This document shows, one piece after another, positions 17,668 through 25,236 of a stretch of 39,373 bases of DNA; positions within the stretch are counted from its first letter, which is position 1, and each line of letters starts with the position of its first letter. The DNA lies in assembly GCA_021783235.1 (NCBI GenBank), contig JAJXUD010000041.1, forward strand, positions 1 to 39,373, written 5' to 3'. A program made the translations under genes and the position numbers. Under the pieces are notes generated by a model that was not told the origin of the DNA, made no database searches, and worked only from the letters and a program-made list of their open reading frames with translations. Source of the DNA: Myxococcales bacterium (GTDB taxonomy: Bacteria > Myxococcota > Myxococcia > Myxococcales > JAKAPL01).

Positions 17668-19923
17668 TCACGACTGGACTCCGCGGTTTCGCGGAGCGAC
17701 CCGCTCAGCTATCGCCCGGACGTCGACCACCCCCTCCCCGAGGGGCGATGAGGGCGATGGAGGCGATGTCCCAGCCTCAGCTGCCTGAGGGTCGACCCCA
17801 TCCTGTGCGCGTGGATGGGCCGCAGGATCGCCCCTATCGCCCCCATCGCCCCTGACTAGCCAGAGCTTGGCCCCCCCACGCTCCCCCGCGCGGACGAACC
17901 GTAGGCCCCCGAGCACTCGCTCACGGAACCGCCGGAGACCATAGCCGACGCTCTCGGCGGTCGCGGCCCCACCGCCGCGGGGAGGACACGCGGCGTCAAG
18001 GGCTGGGCGCAGAGCCGGGTGTGCCAGCGAGAGGGCCAGCGCCTCTGTGGCAGTCATCCCGATCGCAGGCTGAGCCTCGCGCCAGGCGCGAAGCAGCGCA
18101 CCGAGCCGCTCGGACTCCGACTCCCCCTCCACCAACCCCTCGCGCGTGTCCTCCGGGGCGGCAAGGTCGAGCCAGCGGATCGCGCCGCAGACGAGGGCCT
18201 GCCACTCCTCGAATGAGCCCCAGGGTCGCACCTTGCCAATCTGCGGGCGCCCGGCGACGTGGAAGGCGCGCAAGATCGTCAGGGCGGCGGCGACCAGGCG
18301 AGGGCGCTCCGCCTGGATCCAGGGGAGTAGCGGCGAGTGCCTGAAGCCCTGCCGCTCCTCCGGGCGCTCCTCGCCGGAGTCGATCCGGCAGTGGAGGACC
18401 CGCCGCCGTGTGTCGCCGAGCAGCTCGACGTTGTTGCCCGACGCCATGAAGATCGAGTCGAGGGGCACCGTTCTCTCCTCCGAGAGCCCGAGGATACGAT
18501 CGCGGATCACGCCGGCCGTCAGCGCCATGTCCAGCGAGGGCGTGCCGAATCCTCCTCGCACGTTGTCGAGGAGGACGAGCGAGTCACCGGCCAGCGCGAT
18601 CGCGAGCAGGCGCTTGCGCATCTCCGCGTCGTCCGTAGTGTTCGCCATCTTCGCGAGCTCGCGGCCGAGGCAGATCATGCCGATCGTGTCAGCGAGGAGA
18701 GTCTTCCCGGTGCCGGCGGCCGGTGCCTCGAAGAGAGTCATCGGGACCCGTCCCGAGATGGCCTGCCGAGCGAAGAACACGAGCACCGAGGCGAGCCAGG
18801 CCGAGCGGTGGGCCTCGGAGCCGAACGGGAAGTCGACCACGACGTCCAGCAGAGCGTCGCGCGCCGCGAGGGCATCCTGGCGCGAGGGCACCTCCGGGAT
18901 CGGGTGGATGGTTCCCGTCGGCTCGAGGATCAGCCCCGTCGTTCCGTCGTAGCCCGGCGTCGCGAGCACGGTCCCGTCGCCGCGCAGGATCGGCGACTCG
19001 ATCACGCCGGCCAGCGGCCGGATACTCGCCCACTGCCCCCGTGCGCGCAGGTCGGACACCACCCAGTCCGGCGGGCGGACCCGCTCGGGTGGCTTCGCGG
19101 CGTCGAGGGGCTGTCTGAGGTAGACCGCGCTGCGCGAGCAGGCCTCCCTGCATTCCGGATGGGAGAGCTCGGCGATGTGGGGGGCTCCGGGCGCTCGTCG
19201 CAGGAACCTCTCCGATGCGAGGTCGCGCCGCACGGTCACGAGGAGGCCCGCACGCTGGTAGACAGCGGGGTCGGTCCCCAGCGCCTGCTCGGCCTGGTCG
19301 GCTATCTCGGCCTCGTCCGCCCCGAGAATGATCTCCGGGCGCGGGGAGGTCGCGACCGTCTTCGCGGTCGCAACGGTCTCCGGTACTGGCAGGGGCCGGG
19401 GTCCGGCCCGCCTCGCCATGCTGTCCCGCGCGCCCGCGAGGATTCGATCGGCGAGCGCGCCCCCGACGAGGGCGCGCCCCCCTGGCGAGCCGATCCACTC
19501 CCGCAACTCCCATGACCTGCCGCAGGCCGAACAGTGGAGTTTGCCGGTCACGAAGTAGACGATGGCAGACGGTGCCGAGTCCTGATGGATCGGGCAGAGG
19601 ATCGCGACTCCGCGCTCCCTATAGTCCCGCGCGCTGGGCGACGCGGCGAGAGCCTCGAAGAGCTGCGCCATGGGCCCCGTCGACTTCGAGGATTCGGCCG
19701 CCTCGGCCGACGGGCCGGGATCAGCCGCGGGAGGCCCGTGGGGCTGGACCCTTTTCGCCGCGGTCGCGTCAGCGGGCGCGAGGGCGGCCCACTCCTCCGC
19801 CGAGCGCAACACTCCGTCATAGGTGATCACCTCCGCGCTGCGGGGCTGCTCCTCGCCTCGCGGGTGGCTATAGGGAAGCCAGAGCATCCGCCCGAGGTCG
19901 GTCAGCACCTGCTGGTCGATCAC
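17668..19923 (-). CDS. Element primase-helicase, zinc-finger and AAA+ part
   Basis: This large frame holds a CHC2-like zinc finger (C110, H113, C131, C134 counted from the GTG at 19923) and a middle region of unknown fold. A P-loop ATPase follows with Walker A PAAGTGKT near residues 401-408 and Walker B SLVLLDN near 448-454. It then has a possible sensor (FMASGNN) and a helical tail. It would open and prime DNA for replication of the element. The true N terminus lies in another frame. Dropping one base from the seven-C run at 19960-19966 joins it to the segment upstream, giving one protein of about 908 residues. The GTG at 19923 has no known domain border, so it is unlikely to be a natural start. 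Confidence 0.85.
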   Translation of the reverse strand: MIDQQVLTDLGRMLWLPYSHPRGEEQPRSAEVITYDGVLRSAEEWAALAPADATAAKRVQPHGPPAADPGPSAEAAESSKSTGPMAQLFEALAASPSARDYRERGVAILCPIHQDSAPSAIVYFVTGKLHCSACGRSWELREWIGSPGGRALVGGALADRILAGARDSMARRAGPRPLPVPETVATAKTVATSPRPEIILGADEAEIADQAEQALGTDPAVYQRAGLLVTVRRDLASERFLRRAPGAPHIAELSHPECREACSRSAVYLRQPLDAAKPPERVRPPDWVVSDLRARGQWASIRPLAGVIESPILRGDGTVLATPGYDGTTGLILEPTGTIHPIPEVPSRQDALAARDALLDVVVDFPFGSEAHRSAWLASVLVFFARQAISGRVPMTLFEAPAAGTGKTLLADTIGMICLGRELAKMANTTDDAEMRKRLLAIALAGDSLVLLDNVRGGFGTPSLDMALTAGVIRDRILGLSEERTVPLDSIFMASGNNVELLGDTRRRVLHCRIDSGEERPEERQGFRHSPLLPWIQAERPRLVAAALTILRAFHVAGRPQIGKVRPWGSFEEWQALVCGAIRWLDLAAPEDTREGLVEGESESERLGALLRAWREAQPAIGMTATEALALSLAHPALRPALDAACPPRGGGAATAESVGYGLRRFRERVLGGLRFVRAGERGGAKLWLVRGDGGDRGDPAAHPRAQDGVDPQAAEAGTSPPSPSSPLGEGVVDVRAIAERVAPRNRGVQS

Positions 19924-20395
19924 GAGGCCGGAGCGGATGACCGAGTGTCCTGCGCCGAGCCCCCCCGAGAATCGCTGCGTCGGAGAGCGCCTGCTCGACC
20001 ATGGCGCCCACGCTCCTCGCCGCTCGCTGGTAGAGGACCCCGTCGCTCGCCGCCACGTCGAACGGGATGATGAGCCGGTGCCCGCGTGGGGTCGCGTGTC
20101 CGATCGATCTGACCCCTAGCCCCCCGACCAGGGCCGCGAGCCTATCTCGGGTGTCGATGGGCGGGGCGGAGCGGCCTCCCTCGATCGAGTAGTAGTCGAG
20201 GTCGATCGCTACGCCGACCGATTGCTCCCAGCGCTCCGTGCGGCGGTAGTCGCCGGCCCAAAGATGGGGAGACCACCACACCTCGGGGCCGGCCGCGTCG
20301 CGCAGATCCGCAGCGCGCAGGAGATCGGCGATCGTCCCGACCTCCGAGCGCCTGCCCTGCGGCTCGCGGAGCCCGCTGCCCACAGTCACGAGCAT
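19868..20395 (-). CDS. Element primase, N-terminal catalytic part (frameshifted)
   Basis: From the ATG at 20395 the frame encodes a primase-polymerase-like fold. It has a DxD motif in VAIDLDYYS (D65 and D67) and a later ATPRGHRLIIPF segment (about 101-112) that fits the second catalytic motif of archaeo-eukaryotic-type primases. After AILGG near residue 145 the frame loses protein character (RRRTLGHPLRPRDRPAG). The other frame continues naturally as LGAGHSVIRSGLVIDQQVLTD. The break is exactly at seven C (seven G in the coding strand). Either it is a real inactivating indel, a sequencing error, or slippage that makes both short and long products. The ATG overlaps the upstream gene by 10 bases. 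Confidence 0.78.
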   Translation of the reverse strand: MLVTVGSGLREPQGRRSEVGTIADLLRAADLRDAAGPEVWWSPHLWAGDYRRTERWEQSVGVAIDLDYYSIEGGRSAPPIDTRDRLAALVGGLGVRSIGHATPRGHRLIIPFDVAASDGVLYQRAARSVGAMVEQALSDAAILGGARRRTLGHPLRPRDRPAGADRPRADALASL

Positions 20396-20649
20396 CGGCG
20401 GGCCCTCCAGGCAAGGTGCCTCCGGTAGCGGCGCGCCGCATCGTCCAGAGCCTCCAGCACCCCGTGACACGCGATGGCCGCCATCCGCACTCGGAGGCTC
20501 TCCACCGAGTCGCCGGTCCACTGCCGGTCGCCGAGGGCGTCATGCGCGAGGTCGCCGATGGGATCGTCGCGTCCAACCTGCTTCGCAAGCCAATCGCGGA
20601 ATGTCGGGGGTGTGCTACTCTCCGTCTCGGGGTCGTCGATCGTGCTCAT
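20386..20649 (-). CDS. Small YozE/SAM-like domain protein
   Basis: This 87-residue protein has the segment TFRDWLAKQVGRDDPIGDLAHDALGD, which resembles the YozE SAM-like family (a short helical fold often found in phages and mobile elements). A helical, Arg-rich tail follows. It overlaps the next gene (the primase) by 10 bases and the gene before it by 35, so it is part of the replication operon. The function is unknown, and a link to the primase is inferred only from position. Confidence 0.6.
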   Translation of the reverse strand: MSTIDDPETESSTPPTFRDWLAKQVGRDDPIGDLAHDALGDRQWTGDSVESLRVRMAAIACHGVLEALDDAARRYRRHLAWRARRCS

Positions 20650-20854
20650 CGTCGATCTCCATGGACGCCGCCCCTGGCCGGGCGGCGTCGCTGTCTGGGG
20701 GTGGCGGGAGCCGCAGCCGACGAGCTGCCCGCAGGATGCGCTCTCGAGAGAGACCGCGGATCGGCCGGCCGGCATACGCCGCCCGGATCGTCCTCGGGGC
20801 GGTCGCCGCCTCTGCTGCCAGCCGGTAGATCTCGCTGCCTCTCATGCCACTCAT
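20615..20854 (-). CDS. Small helix-turn-helix DNA-binding protein (LacI-like head)
   Basis: This is a 79-residue protein. Residues 6-47 (GSEIYRLAAEAATAPRTIR ... RPIRGLSRERILRAARRLRLP) have the spacing of a LacI-type DNA-binding head with its hinge helix, but no sugar-binding domain follows. It is the first gene of the primase operon, 45 bases from a divergent gene. It may control initiation of replication or the divergent promoters. The ATG at 20854 is chosen; a second ATG three codons on is possible. Confidence 0.6.
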   Translation of the reverse strand: MSGMRGSEIYRLAAEAATAPRTIRAAYAGRPIRGLSRERILRAARRLRLPPPPDSDAARPGAASMEIDDEHDRRPRDGE

Positions 20855-20899
20855 GGTGCATGATGTGGCCAGACGGATCTCCGTACAGATTGGCCCCCG

Positions 20900-21517
20900 G
20901 TGCCCCGTTCCCCTCGACCCCGCAAGACCCCTCTCCCTCGCCTCGCCATGATCGGGCGGCGGGACATTCCAGCCTGGGTCGACGACATCGCGCATCCGTC
21001 AGACCCGCCGCTTCACGAGTTCTTCACCCGCGCTCGCTACGAGTTCACGGTGTTCCGGCGCGAGAGCCCCTGGCGGGCGTTCCTCGATCGGCTCGCGGGG
21101 CGTGGGGAAGAGGCGTTTCGTGCTGGGCGACCTGGCGAGGCTTTAGTCATCCTGGATCTCGTCCCAGGGTTCCTGGAGCCGGATTGCGAGATGTTCCAGC
21201 CGTGGGCAGCGGCGCTGCTTGCCAGGCTGTTCAGTACCCGGAACTACGTCGCGCTTCGCGACCTTCAGCGGCGCGCCGGCAAGAGGGGCTCGGATCTCGA
21301 CGCTCAGCGTTCCGCGATCTTCGACAATTTACGCACGGGCGACCTCGGGTACCAGGACGCCCTTCGCGCCGTTGCCCAGGCCGAGCTTCACCGAGAGGGT
21401 GTCGAGCACCCCTCTGAGATTGCCATCACTTCGCGATCTCGCGCCGTTGAACAGTCACGGAAGCGCGACGGGGTTCGGCGCCCCTGGCGCACGGGGGCGC
21501 GGCGCGCGAAACGATGA
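20900..21517 (+). CDS. Hypothetical protein of the integrative element
   Basis: This 205-residue protein (GTG start at 20900, or an ATG at 20948 giving 189) is not recognised. It is mostly helical: PPLHEFFTRARYEFTVFRRESPWRAF, FRAGRPGEALVILDLVPGFLEPD and FQPWAAALLARLF. The tail is very basic (RKRDGVRRPWRTGARRAKR), which suggests nucleic acid binding. It is divergent from the replication operon and convergent with the repressor gene. It could be element-specific defence or regulation, but nothing in the sequence shows this. Confidence 0.55.
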   Translation: MPRSPRPRKTPLPRLAMIGRRDIPAWVDDIAHPSDPPLHEFFTRARYEFTVFRRESPWRAFLDRLAGRGEEAFRAGRPGEALVILDLVPGFLEPDCEMFQPWAAALLARLFSTRNYVALRDLQRRAGKRGSDLDAQRSAIFDNLRTGDLGYQDALRAVAQAELHREGVEHPSEIAITSRSRAVEQSRKRDGVRRPWRTGARRAKR

Positions 21518-21694
21518 AGTTCCGCGCCGGGGCTCCTCGGTCCTCACCGGCGCGGTGATCGAGCGGCATCCGGCAGGCCGGGGTTTTGCCCCGCCGGCCT
21601 CCCATTTTGAATGATCGAACCGATCCGGCTGCGCACGAGGCCGAGGATTGCCTCGGCGTGCTCGCGCAGTTCCCGCGCAGAGAAGCGCGCTTCT

Positions 21695-22075
21695 TTACTC
21701 CTCGCCGTTCGACCGTCCCTCGAGCGCCGCCGCAACTAGGTTCAAGAGCCGCAAGGTCTTGGGCCTCGCCCGGCGGAGCCGCCGTTCGAGGCGTCGCAGC
21801 TCGGGCGAGCTCTCGGTCTTCCTCTCTTGCCTCACGCCGCCGAGCGCCCGGGCGCCAGGAACAGCAAGCCCGAGAAGGACGTCGGCGCTCGCACCCAGCG
21901 ACGCCGCGAGGCTCCGCAACGTTGGGGTGCTCGGAAGCGTACCCCCGCGCTCGATCCGCCCGAGGAATTCGAGGGAGATCCCGGCCGCCTCCGCCGCGTC
22001 GAGTTGGCTCATGCCTCTCGACTTTCGGGCGGCACGTACACCCTCTCCGATGGTCTTCGCGAGCTTGGTGTCCAT
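21695..22075 (-). CDS. Cro/CI-type (XRE) transcriptional repressor
   Basis: This 126-residue protein has a classical N-terminal XRE helix-turn-helix (IGEGVRAARKSRGMSQLDAAEAAGISLEFLGRIERGG, about residues 9-46) and the dimer-forming helices TLRSLAASLGASADVLLGLA. A basic helical tail follows. It probably keeps the element quiescent. It is divergent from the lipoprotein gene. A palindrome in the shared region (CAATCAGATTG, 22111-22121) overlaps the -35 box of the opposite promoter and could be its operator. Between its 3' end and the gene at 20900-21517 are 177 bases with nothing recognised. Confidence 0.8.
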   Translation of the reverse strand: MDTKLAKTIGEGVRAARKSRGMSQLDAAEAAGISLEFLGRIERGGTLPSTPTLRSLAASLGASADVLLGLAVPGARALGGVRQERKTESSPELRRLERRLRRARPKTLRLLNLVAAALEGRSNGEE

Positions 22076-22110
22076 GGCCGCCCATTCCGGGCAGGCACTT
22101 CACCTATGCC

Positions 22111-22148
22111 CAATCAGATTGACTTCCCAGGAACGGACCGGGTATGCA
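22111..22148 (+). promoter_or_regulatory. Promoter of the lipoprotein gene with an overlapping operator
   Basis: TTGACT (22119-22124) and TATGCA (22143-22148) are 18 bases apart and point at the lipoprotein gene. The palindrome CAATC-A-GATTG at 22111-22121 overlaps the -35 box. This is where the divergent XRE repressor would be expected to bind. Confidence 0.5.
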
Positions 22149-22207
22149 GACGCCTACTGCACACTCAGGGCGGCTTCCGCTCGGTGGTGCGAACTGGGAG
22201 GCTCACA

Positions 22208-22774
22208 ATGGGAAGAACGCTCTGGCCGGCAATTCTCGCTTCGCTCGCTCTCGTCGCCTGCGGAGGCTCGGGGGGCTCCACGTCTGGAGGAAAGACCTCC
22301 AGCGGCTCGACGTCTGGCGGCTCTACCTCTGGAGGTTCGACCTCCGGCGGCTCGACGTCCGGGGGAACGACCGGCGCAAGCCAGCCCTGCACCGTTAGCG
22401 GAACGTGGGCGATTACCGATACCCGGACGAACGATTCGGGTGGTCTCTGCGATACGTCGTCGTTCGCGGGAGGGCCCGACACGATTCAGATCCAGGTCGA
22501 CTCTTCCGGCAACCTGAGCTGGACGGAAGGAGGCCAGGCGTTCAACGGCACGATCAACACCTCGACCTGCACCGCATTGGTGACGACGACCGTTACGGCG
22601 CAGGGAACGGATGCCAACGGAAATTCCTTCACGACGACCGTCACTCTTGACCGAAACGTCACGTTCTCGGGTAACTCGCTGACGGGACCGGCGACCGCAA
22701 ACATCTCCACGAACCCCCAACAGACTGGAACGCCTTGCACTGGCGACTACACGACCACGGGGAGCCGCCAGTAG
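22208..22774 (+). CDS. Lipoprotein cargo gene of the element
   Basis: This 188-residue protein begins MGRTLWPAILASLALVACGG, with the lipobox LVAC. Twelve or so Ser/Gly/Thr-rich units (GGSTSGGSTSGG) form a flexible tether. The globular part is rich in Thr and Asn (CTVSGTWAITDTRTND, NGTINTSTCTALVTTTVTAQ, VTLDRNVTFSGNSLTGPA). It resembles small beta-barrel surface lipoproteins with paired Cys. GGGAGG precedes the ATG by six bases. As a surface protein inside a mobile element it could alter the host envelope (lysogenic conversion or superinfection exclusion), but that is inference. Confidence 0.8.
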   Translation: MGRTLWPAILASLALVACGGSGGSTSGGKTSSGSTSGGSTSGGSTSGGSTSGGTTGASQPCTVSGTWAITDTRTNDSGGLCDTSSFAGGPDTIQIQVDSSGNLSWTEGGQAFNGTINTSTCTALVTTTVTAQGTDANGNSFTTTVTLDRNVTFSGNSLTGPATANISTNPQQTGTPCTGDYTTTGSRQ

Positions 22775-22788
22775 GTCACGCCGCCCGG

Positions 22789-23367
22789 CTACCGTCCGCA
22801 AGCCCGCTCTACTGTCCGGCGAGGCACCTTTAGCGCCTGAGCGATCGACCTCCAGGAGCGGCCCGCTTCCCTCATGCGGCGGGCCGCTCCAAGGTCGAAG
22901 TCTCGGCGCGGGCGGCCGATCGCCTTCCCGCTCCTCGTCCCCTTTTCCTTCGCACGCGCCAGGCCCGAGCGAACCCGCTCGCGAATGATTTCGCGCTCGA
23001 ACTCGGCGAGCGCCCCCAGGATCGAGACTTGAAGCCGGCCGGCGGGGGTCGAGAGATCGATCCCCTCGCGGAGGGTCACGACGGCGCAGCCGGCGGCCGA
23101 GAGCTCGTCCAGGAGCAGCAGGAGATCGCGAAGCGAGCGTCCGAGACGGTCGAGCGCGTAGGCCATCACCTCTCGGACCTCACCGGCGCGGACGGCCTTC
23201 CGCAGGTCGTCCAGCGCGGGGCGGTTCGCCTTTGCACCGGAGTGGCCGAGGTCGGTGAACTCGCGGACGTCCGCCCACCCGCGCGCCTCGGCAGCTCGGT
23301 GGAGCGCGTGGAGTTGTGCCTGGCCGTCCTGATCCGAGGTCGAGGTGCGGACGTAGAGCGCCCTCAC
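22789..23367 (-). CDS. Serine resolvase/invertase family recombinase
   Basis: This 192-residue small serine recombinase has the catalytic RTSTSDQDG segment (R7, S9), the arginine motif DRLGRSLRDLL (73-83), the E-helix region EFEREIIRERVRSGLARAKEKG and a C-terminal Hin-like helix-turn-helix (SWRSIAQALKVPRRTVERA). It may resolve multimers of the excised element or invert a segment. The GTG at 23367 gives the canonical N terminus. An ATG at 23502 would add 45 atypical residues and overlap the upstream gene. Confidence 0.88.
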   Translation of the reverse strand: MRALYVRTSTSDQDGQAQLHALHRAAEARGWADVREFTDLGHSGAKANRPALDDLRKAVRAGEVREVMAYALDRLGRSLRDLLLLLDELSAAGCAVVTLREGIDLSTPAGRLQVSILGALAEFEREIIRERVRSGLARAKEKGTRSGKAIGRPRRDFDLGAARRMREAGRSWRSIAQALKVPRRTVERACGR

Positions 23368-23476
23368 GCGCGCGCCCCCGAGCGGACGGTCGGCCGTCAC
23401 CTGCCACCCCGTGCGCCCGCACTCCACCGAGTCGAGGAACTCGCCAAAGCAGCCCCGGTCGTGGTCGGCATCCTGT

Positions 23477-23716
23477 TCACTTGGCCTCGCCCAGCCGGTC
23501 AAAATAGTCCAGCCGGTCGTAGCCCCGGGGCGTGAGGTCGTACCCTGAGCCGACCGGCTGGACGAGTCCGGCCCGCCGGCATCGCTCGATCTGCTTGCGG
23601 GTCTGCCCCAAGGACCAGCCCAGGCGCTCCGCGAGCACGACGAGGGAAAGCCCCTGGGAGGCTCCCCGCAGCTCCTGCAACATGAGAAATCGCGACGGGC
23701 TCACGACCACCTCCAT
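23477..23716 (-). CDS. Small winged-helix protein
   Basis: This 79-residue protein is predicted as a winged helix: SRFLMLQELRGASQGLSLVVLAERLGWSLGQTRKQIERCRRAGLVQPVGSGYDLTPRGYDRL. The recognition helix is followed by a beta-wing, as in MarR or ArsR-like folds. It has no extra ligand domain. It sits upstream of the resolvase in the same direction and is probably a regulator of the element. Confidence 0.6.
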   Translation of the reverse strand: MEVVVSPSRFLMLQELRGASQGLSLVVLAERLGWSLGQTRKQIERCRRAGLVQPVGSGYDLTPRGYDRLDYFDRLGEAK

Positions 23717-23779
23717 CGACTGCTAGGTGTCCACCTACGCAGGCGAGAGCGGGAACTCTCCTGCCACACGCTGGAAATT

Positions 23780-23811
23780 CCGCCCGTTTCCCCATTGGGA
23801 AAATGGGGCGG
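23780..23811 (-). terminator. Strong hairpin, possible terminator or attenuator
   Basis: CCGCCC (23780-23785) pairs with GGGCGG (23806-23811), and TTTCCC (23787-23792) pairs with GGGAAA (23797-23802) inside it. This is a two-part stem of twelve pairs. It lies 20 bases downstream of the 23832 gene on its coding strand. There is no U tract after it, so transcription termination is only one possibility. Confidence 0.45.
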
Positions 23812-23831
23812 TCGATTTTCTGCGCTGCCAC

Positions 23832-24293
23832 CTACCGCGCCCGGGTTTTCCGCGCGCCGTGGGCCGAGCCGTACCCCTGGTCGAGGGCCACGCGCATCGC
23901 CTTGCGGCTCTTCTCCCTGACGGCTCCGTGGGAGTGGGAGCTGACGCCAGCCAACCGGCCGCTGCGGGTGACGGCGCAGCCGAAGGTCGGCCGTACCACC
24001 TCGCCCGCCGTCCCGCCGGATTCCCCCCGGGCCTTCGCGCCCGAGAGTTCCGCCCGGGCGGGGGCGTCCGTCGGCTCCTCCTCGCCCCTCGACTGGATCG
24101 CCGTCAGGGCGAGGGAGATCCGCTTCGCTTGCTCCTTCGTCGGCCGCCGGTCGCACTCGACGGTGAGCTTGCGACCGTGCATCTGGACACGGCACATCAG
24201 CCTCTCGGGCTTGGACGTCTCGAGCCGCTGCGCGACCGCATCGATCGCCTCGGACTCGCTCTCCTGCTTCCTGATCTTCTTGCTCTTGGCCAC
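23832..24293 (-). CDS. Hypothetical protein of the integrative element
   Basis: This is a 153-residue unrecognised protein. The N-terminal half looks structured (SESEAIDAVAQRLETSKPERLMCRVQMHGRKLTVECDRRPTKEQAKRISLALTAIQ, alternating strand and helix). The C-terminal half is low-complexity and basic (SHSHGAVREKSRKAMRVALDQG). The GTG start has an AGGAGG five bases upstream. It lies in the line of small minus-strand genes on the right side of the element. Confidence 0.6.
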   Translation of the reverse strand: MAKSKKIRKQESESEAIDAVAQRLETSKPERLMCRVQMHGRKLTVECDRRPTKEQAKRISLALTAIQSRGEEEPTDAPARAELSGAKARGESGGTAGEVVRPTFGCAVTRSGRLAGVSSHSHGAVREKSRKAMRVALDQGYGSAHGARKTRAR

Positions 24294-24368
24294 GGTGGCC
24301 TCCTCGGGGTGGAGAGGGAAAAGAGGGGCGGCGGCTTGGCGGTGAGGGAGCCGCCGCCCCCCAAGCTG

Positions 24369-24860
24369 CTACTTCGCGCGCGGCCGGCGGGCCGCCGGTC
24401 GCTCGTCCTGCTCATCCTCGTCGGCGCCGTCGAGATCCTCGCCCTCGGGCTCCTCGGGCTCGATCTCCTCGCTCTCGAACTCGCGAACGGTGATCGTCTC
24501 GCGGATGAGCTGCTTCTTCGTCTCGGCCATGTCGTCACTCCTTTCGTCCTCCTGGAGTAACCGGCCCCGGATGTGCGTCCAGTCGGCCCCGTGACCGCGT
24601 GTCCTGCGAGACCGCCTCTTCCGCATGCGATCGGCCGCGCGGTTCCGCTCCTCGGGGGAGAGAAGCAGGCCCTCGGCCTTCGCGAGGTAGTCGACCGCCT
24701 CCGCGATGGTCACGCCGCACGCCTTCGCGTCGAACAGGAGGTCATCCTGCGCCTCCCGGGCTTCGAGCCGGGCGAGTTCGGCCTCGCGTTCCTTTCGGAT
24801 CGCGTCTGCTAGGTTCGCGAGGGCCCGCTCGGCGCACCCGGGAAGTCGCGGCCGAGTCAC
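24369..24860 (-). CDS. Hypothetical helical protein with an acidic tail
   Basis: The 163-residue frame starts with a GTG that overlaps the stop of the upstream gene (GTGA). The N-terminal two thirds are helical and charged (LADAIRKEREAELARLEAREAQDD, ERNRAADRMRKRRSRRTRG). The last 53 residues (MAETKKQLIRE...) are acidic with short Glu/Asp runs and a basic end. A strong internal start with AAAGGAG seven bases upstream exists at 24530, so a 53-residue product may also be made, or may be the only real gene. No family was recognised. Confidence 0.6.
   Translation of the reverse strand: MTRPRLPGCAERALANLADAIRKEREAELARLEAREAQDDLLFDAKACGVTIAEAVDYLAKAEGLLLSPEERNRAADRMRKRRSRRTRGHGADWTHIRGRLLQEDERSDDMAETKKQLIRETITVREFESEEIEPEEPEGEDLDGADEDEQDERPAARRPRAK
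24528..24544 (-). promoter_or_regulatory. Internal ribosome-binding site and start codon
   Basis: AAAGGAG at 24544-24538 followed after seven bases by ATG at 24530-24528 is the best ribosome-binding site in the region. It lies inside the longer open frame and in the same phase. It would give a separate 53-residue acidic protein. Confidence 0.55.
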
Positions 24861-25129
24861 CGGGGCAGTCCCAGGGTGCGGAGGTTGGCCTCGACCCTCT
24901 TTATCAGCGCCTGAAGGTCGGCGAGCGTGGCGGCGAGATCGGCGCGCGCGAGGGCCCGACGTTCCCGAACGGCAGCAGCGCGGCAGGGACTCCCGCAGTA
25001 GACCTGATCGCGCCGTCGCGGCCGAAGGGGCCCTTGGCAGCGGGCGCAGCTTCCCGGGCGAGCGAGCTGCCTTGAAGCGTGCGGCAAGGCAGCGGTTTGA
25101 TCTCCGGCGGCTTCGCTCGCGGGGGTCAC
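24857..25129 (-). CDS. Small zinc-ribbon, coiled-coil protein
   Basis: This 90-residue protein carries C-x2-C (SCARCQGPL) and C-x3-C (YCGSPCRAAA) separated by about 14 residues, a treble-clef or zinc-ribbon pattern. A helical coiled coil follows (LARADLAATLADLQALIKRVEANLRTLGL). Start and stop are coupled on both sides: its GTG overlaps the stop of the frame from the attachment site, and its stop overlaps the next GTG. It may be a small DNA-binding or recombination factor. Confidence 0.62.
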   Translation of the reverse strand: MTPASEAAGDQTAALPHASRQLARPGSCARCQGPLRPRRRDQVYCGSPCRAAAVRERRALARADLAATLADLQALIKRVEANLRTLGLPR

Positions 25130-25164
25130 GGCTCGCCCCCCGCCAGCTCGGCGGCGGCCCGCCG
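25119..25164 (+). repeat. Inverted repeat, left copy (46 bp)
   Basis: The 46 bases match the reverse complement of 25505-25550 with one mismatch. The left copy lies at the end of the coding segment beside the attachment site. The right copy lies beyond attR, in the toxin-antitoxin island. The distance between the arms is about 340 bases. Confidence 0.85.
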
Positions 25165-25236
25165 GATGGCCTCACGGGCGAGATCCACGCGCCCGGAGTC
25201 CAGGAAGCCGAGCGCCTCCTCGAGGGCGACTGTCAC
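25126..25236 (-). CDS. Short coding segment reaching the attachment site
   Basis: From the GTG at 25236 this gives 36 residues (VTVALEEALGFLDSGRVDLAREAIRRAAAELAGGEP), a clean amphipathic helical peptide. Its stop overlaps the next gene's GTG. The frame is open without a stop all the way upstream through the attachment core at 25368-25392. It is in phase with the integrase frame there, so it may be the C terminus of a longer integrase in the excised circle. As a stand-alone gene it has no clear ribosome-binding site. Confidence 0.45.
   Translation of the reverse strand: MTVALEEALGFLDSGRVDLAREAIRRAAAELAGGEP

Noticed and set aside
20846-20869. Imperfect palindrome GCCAC...GTGGC at the start of the LacI-like gene
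   Set aside because: The arms are only five bases and the inner halves are out of register, so it is too weak to call as an operator.
21426-22103. 225-codon minus-strand frame overlapping the repressor
   Set aside because: The overlapping 126-codon frame has a clear XRE helix-turn-helix, while the longer one has no protein-like pattern.
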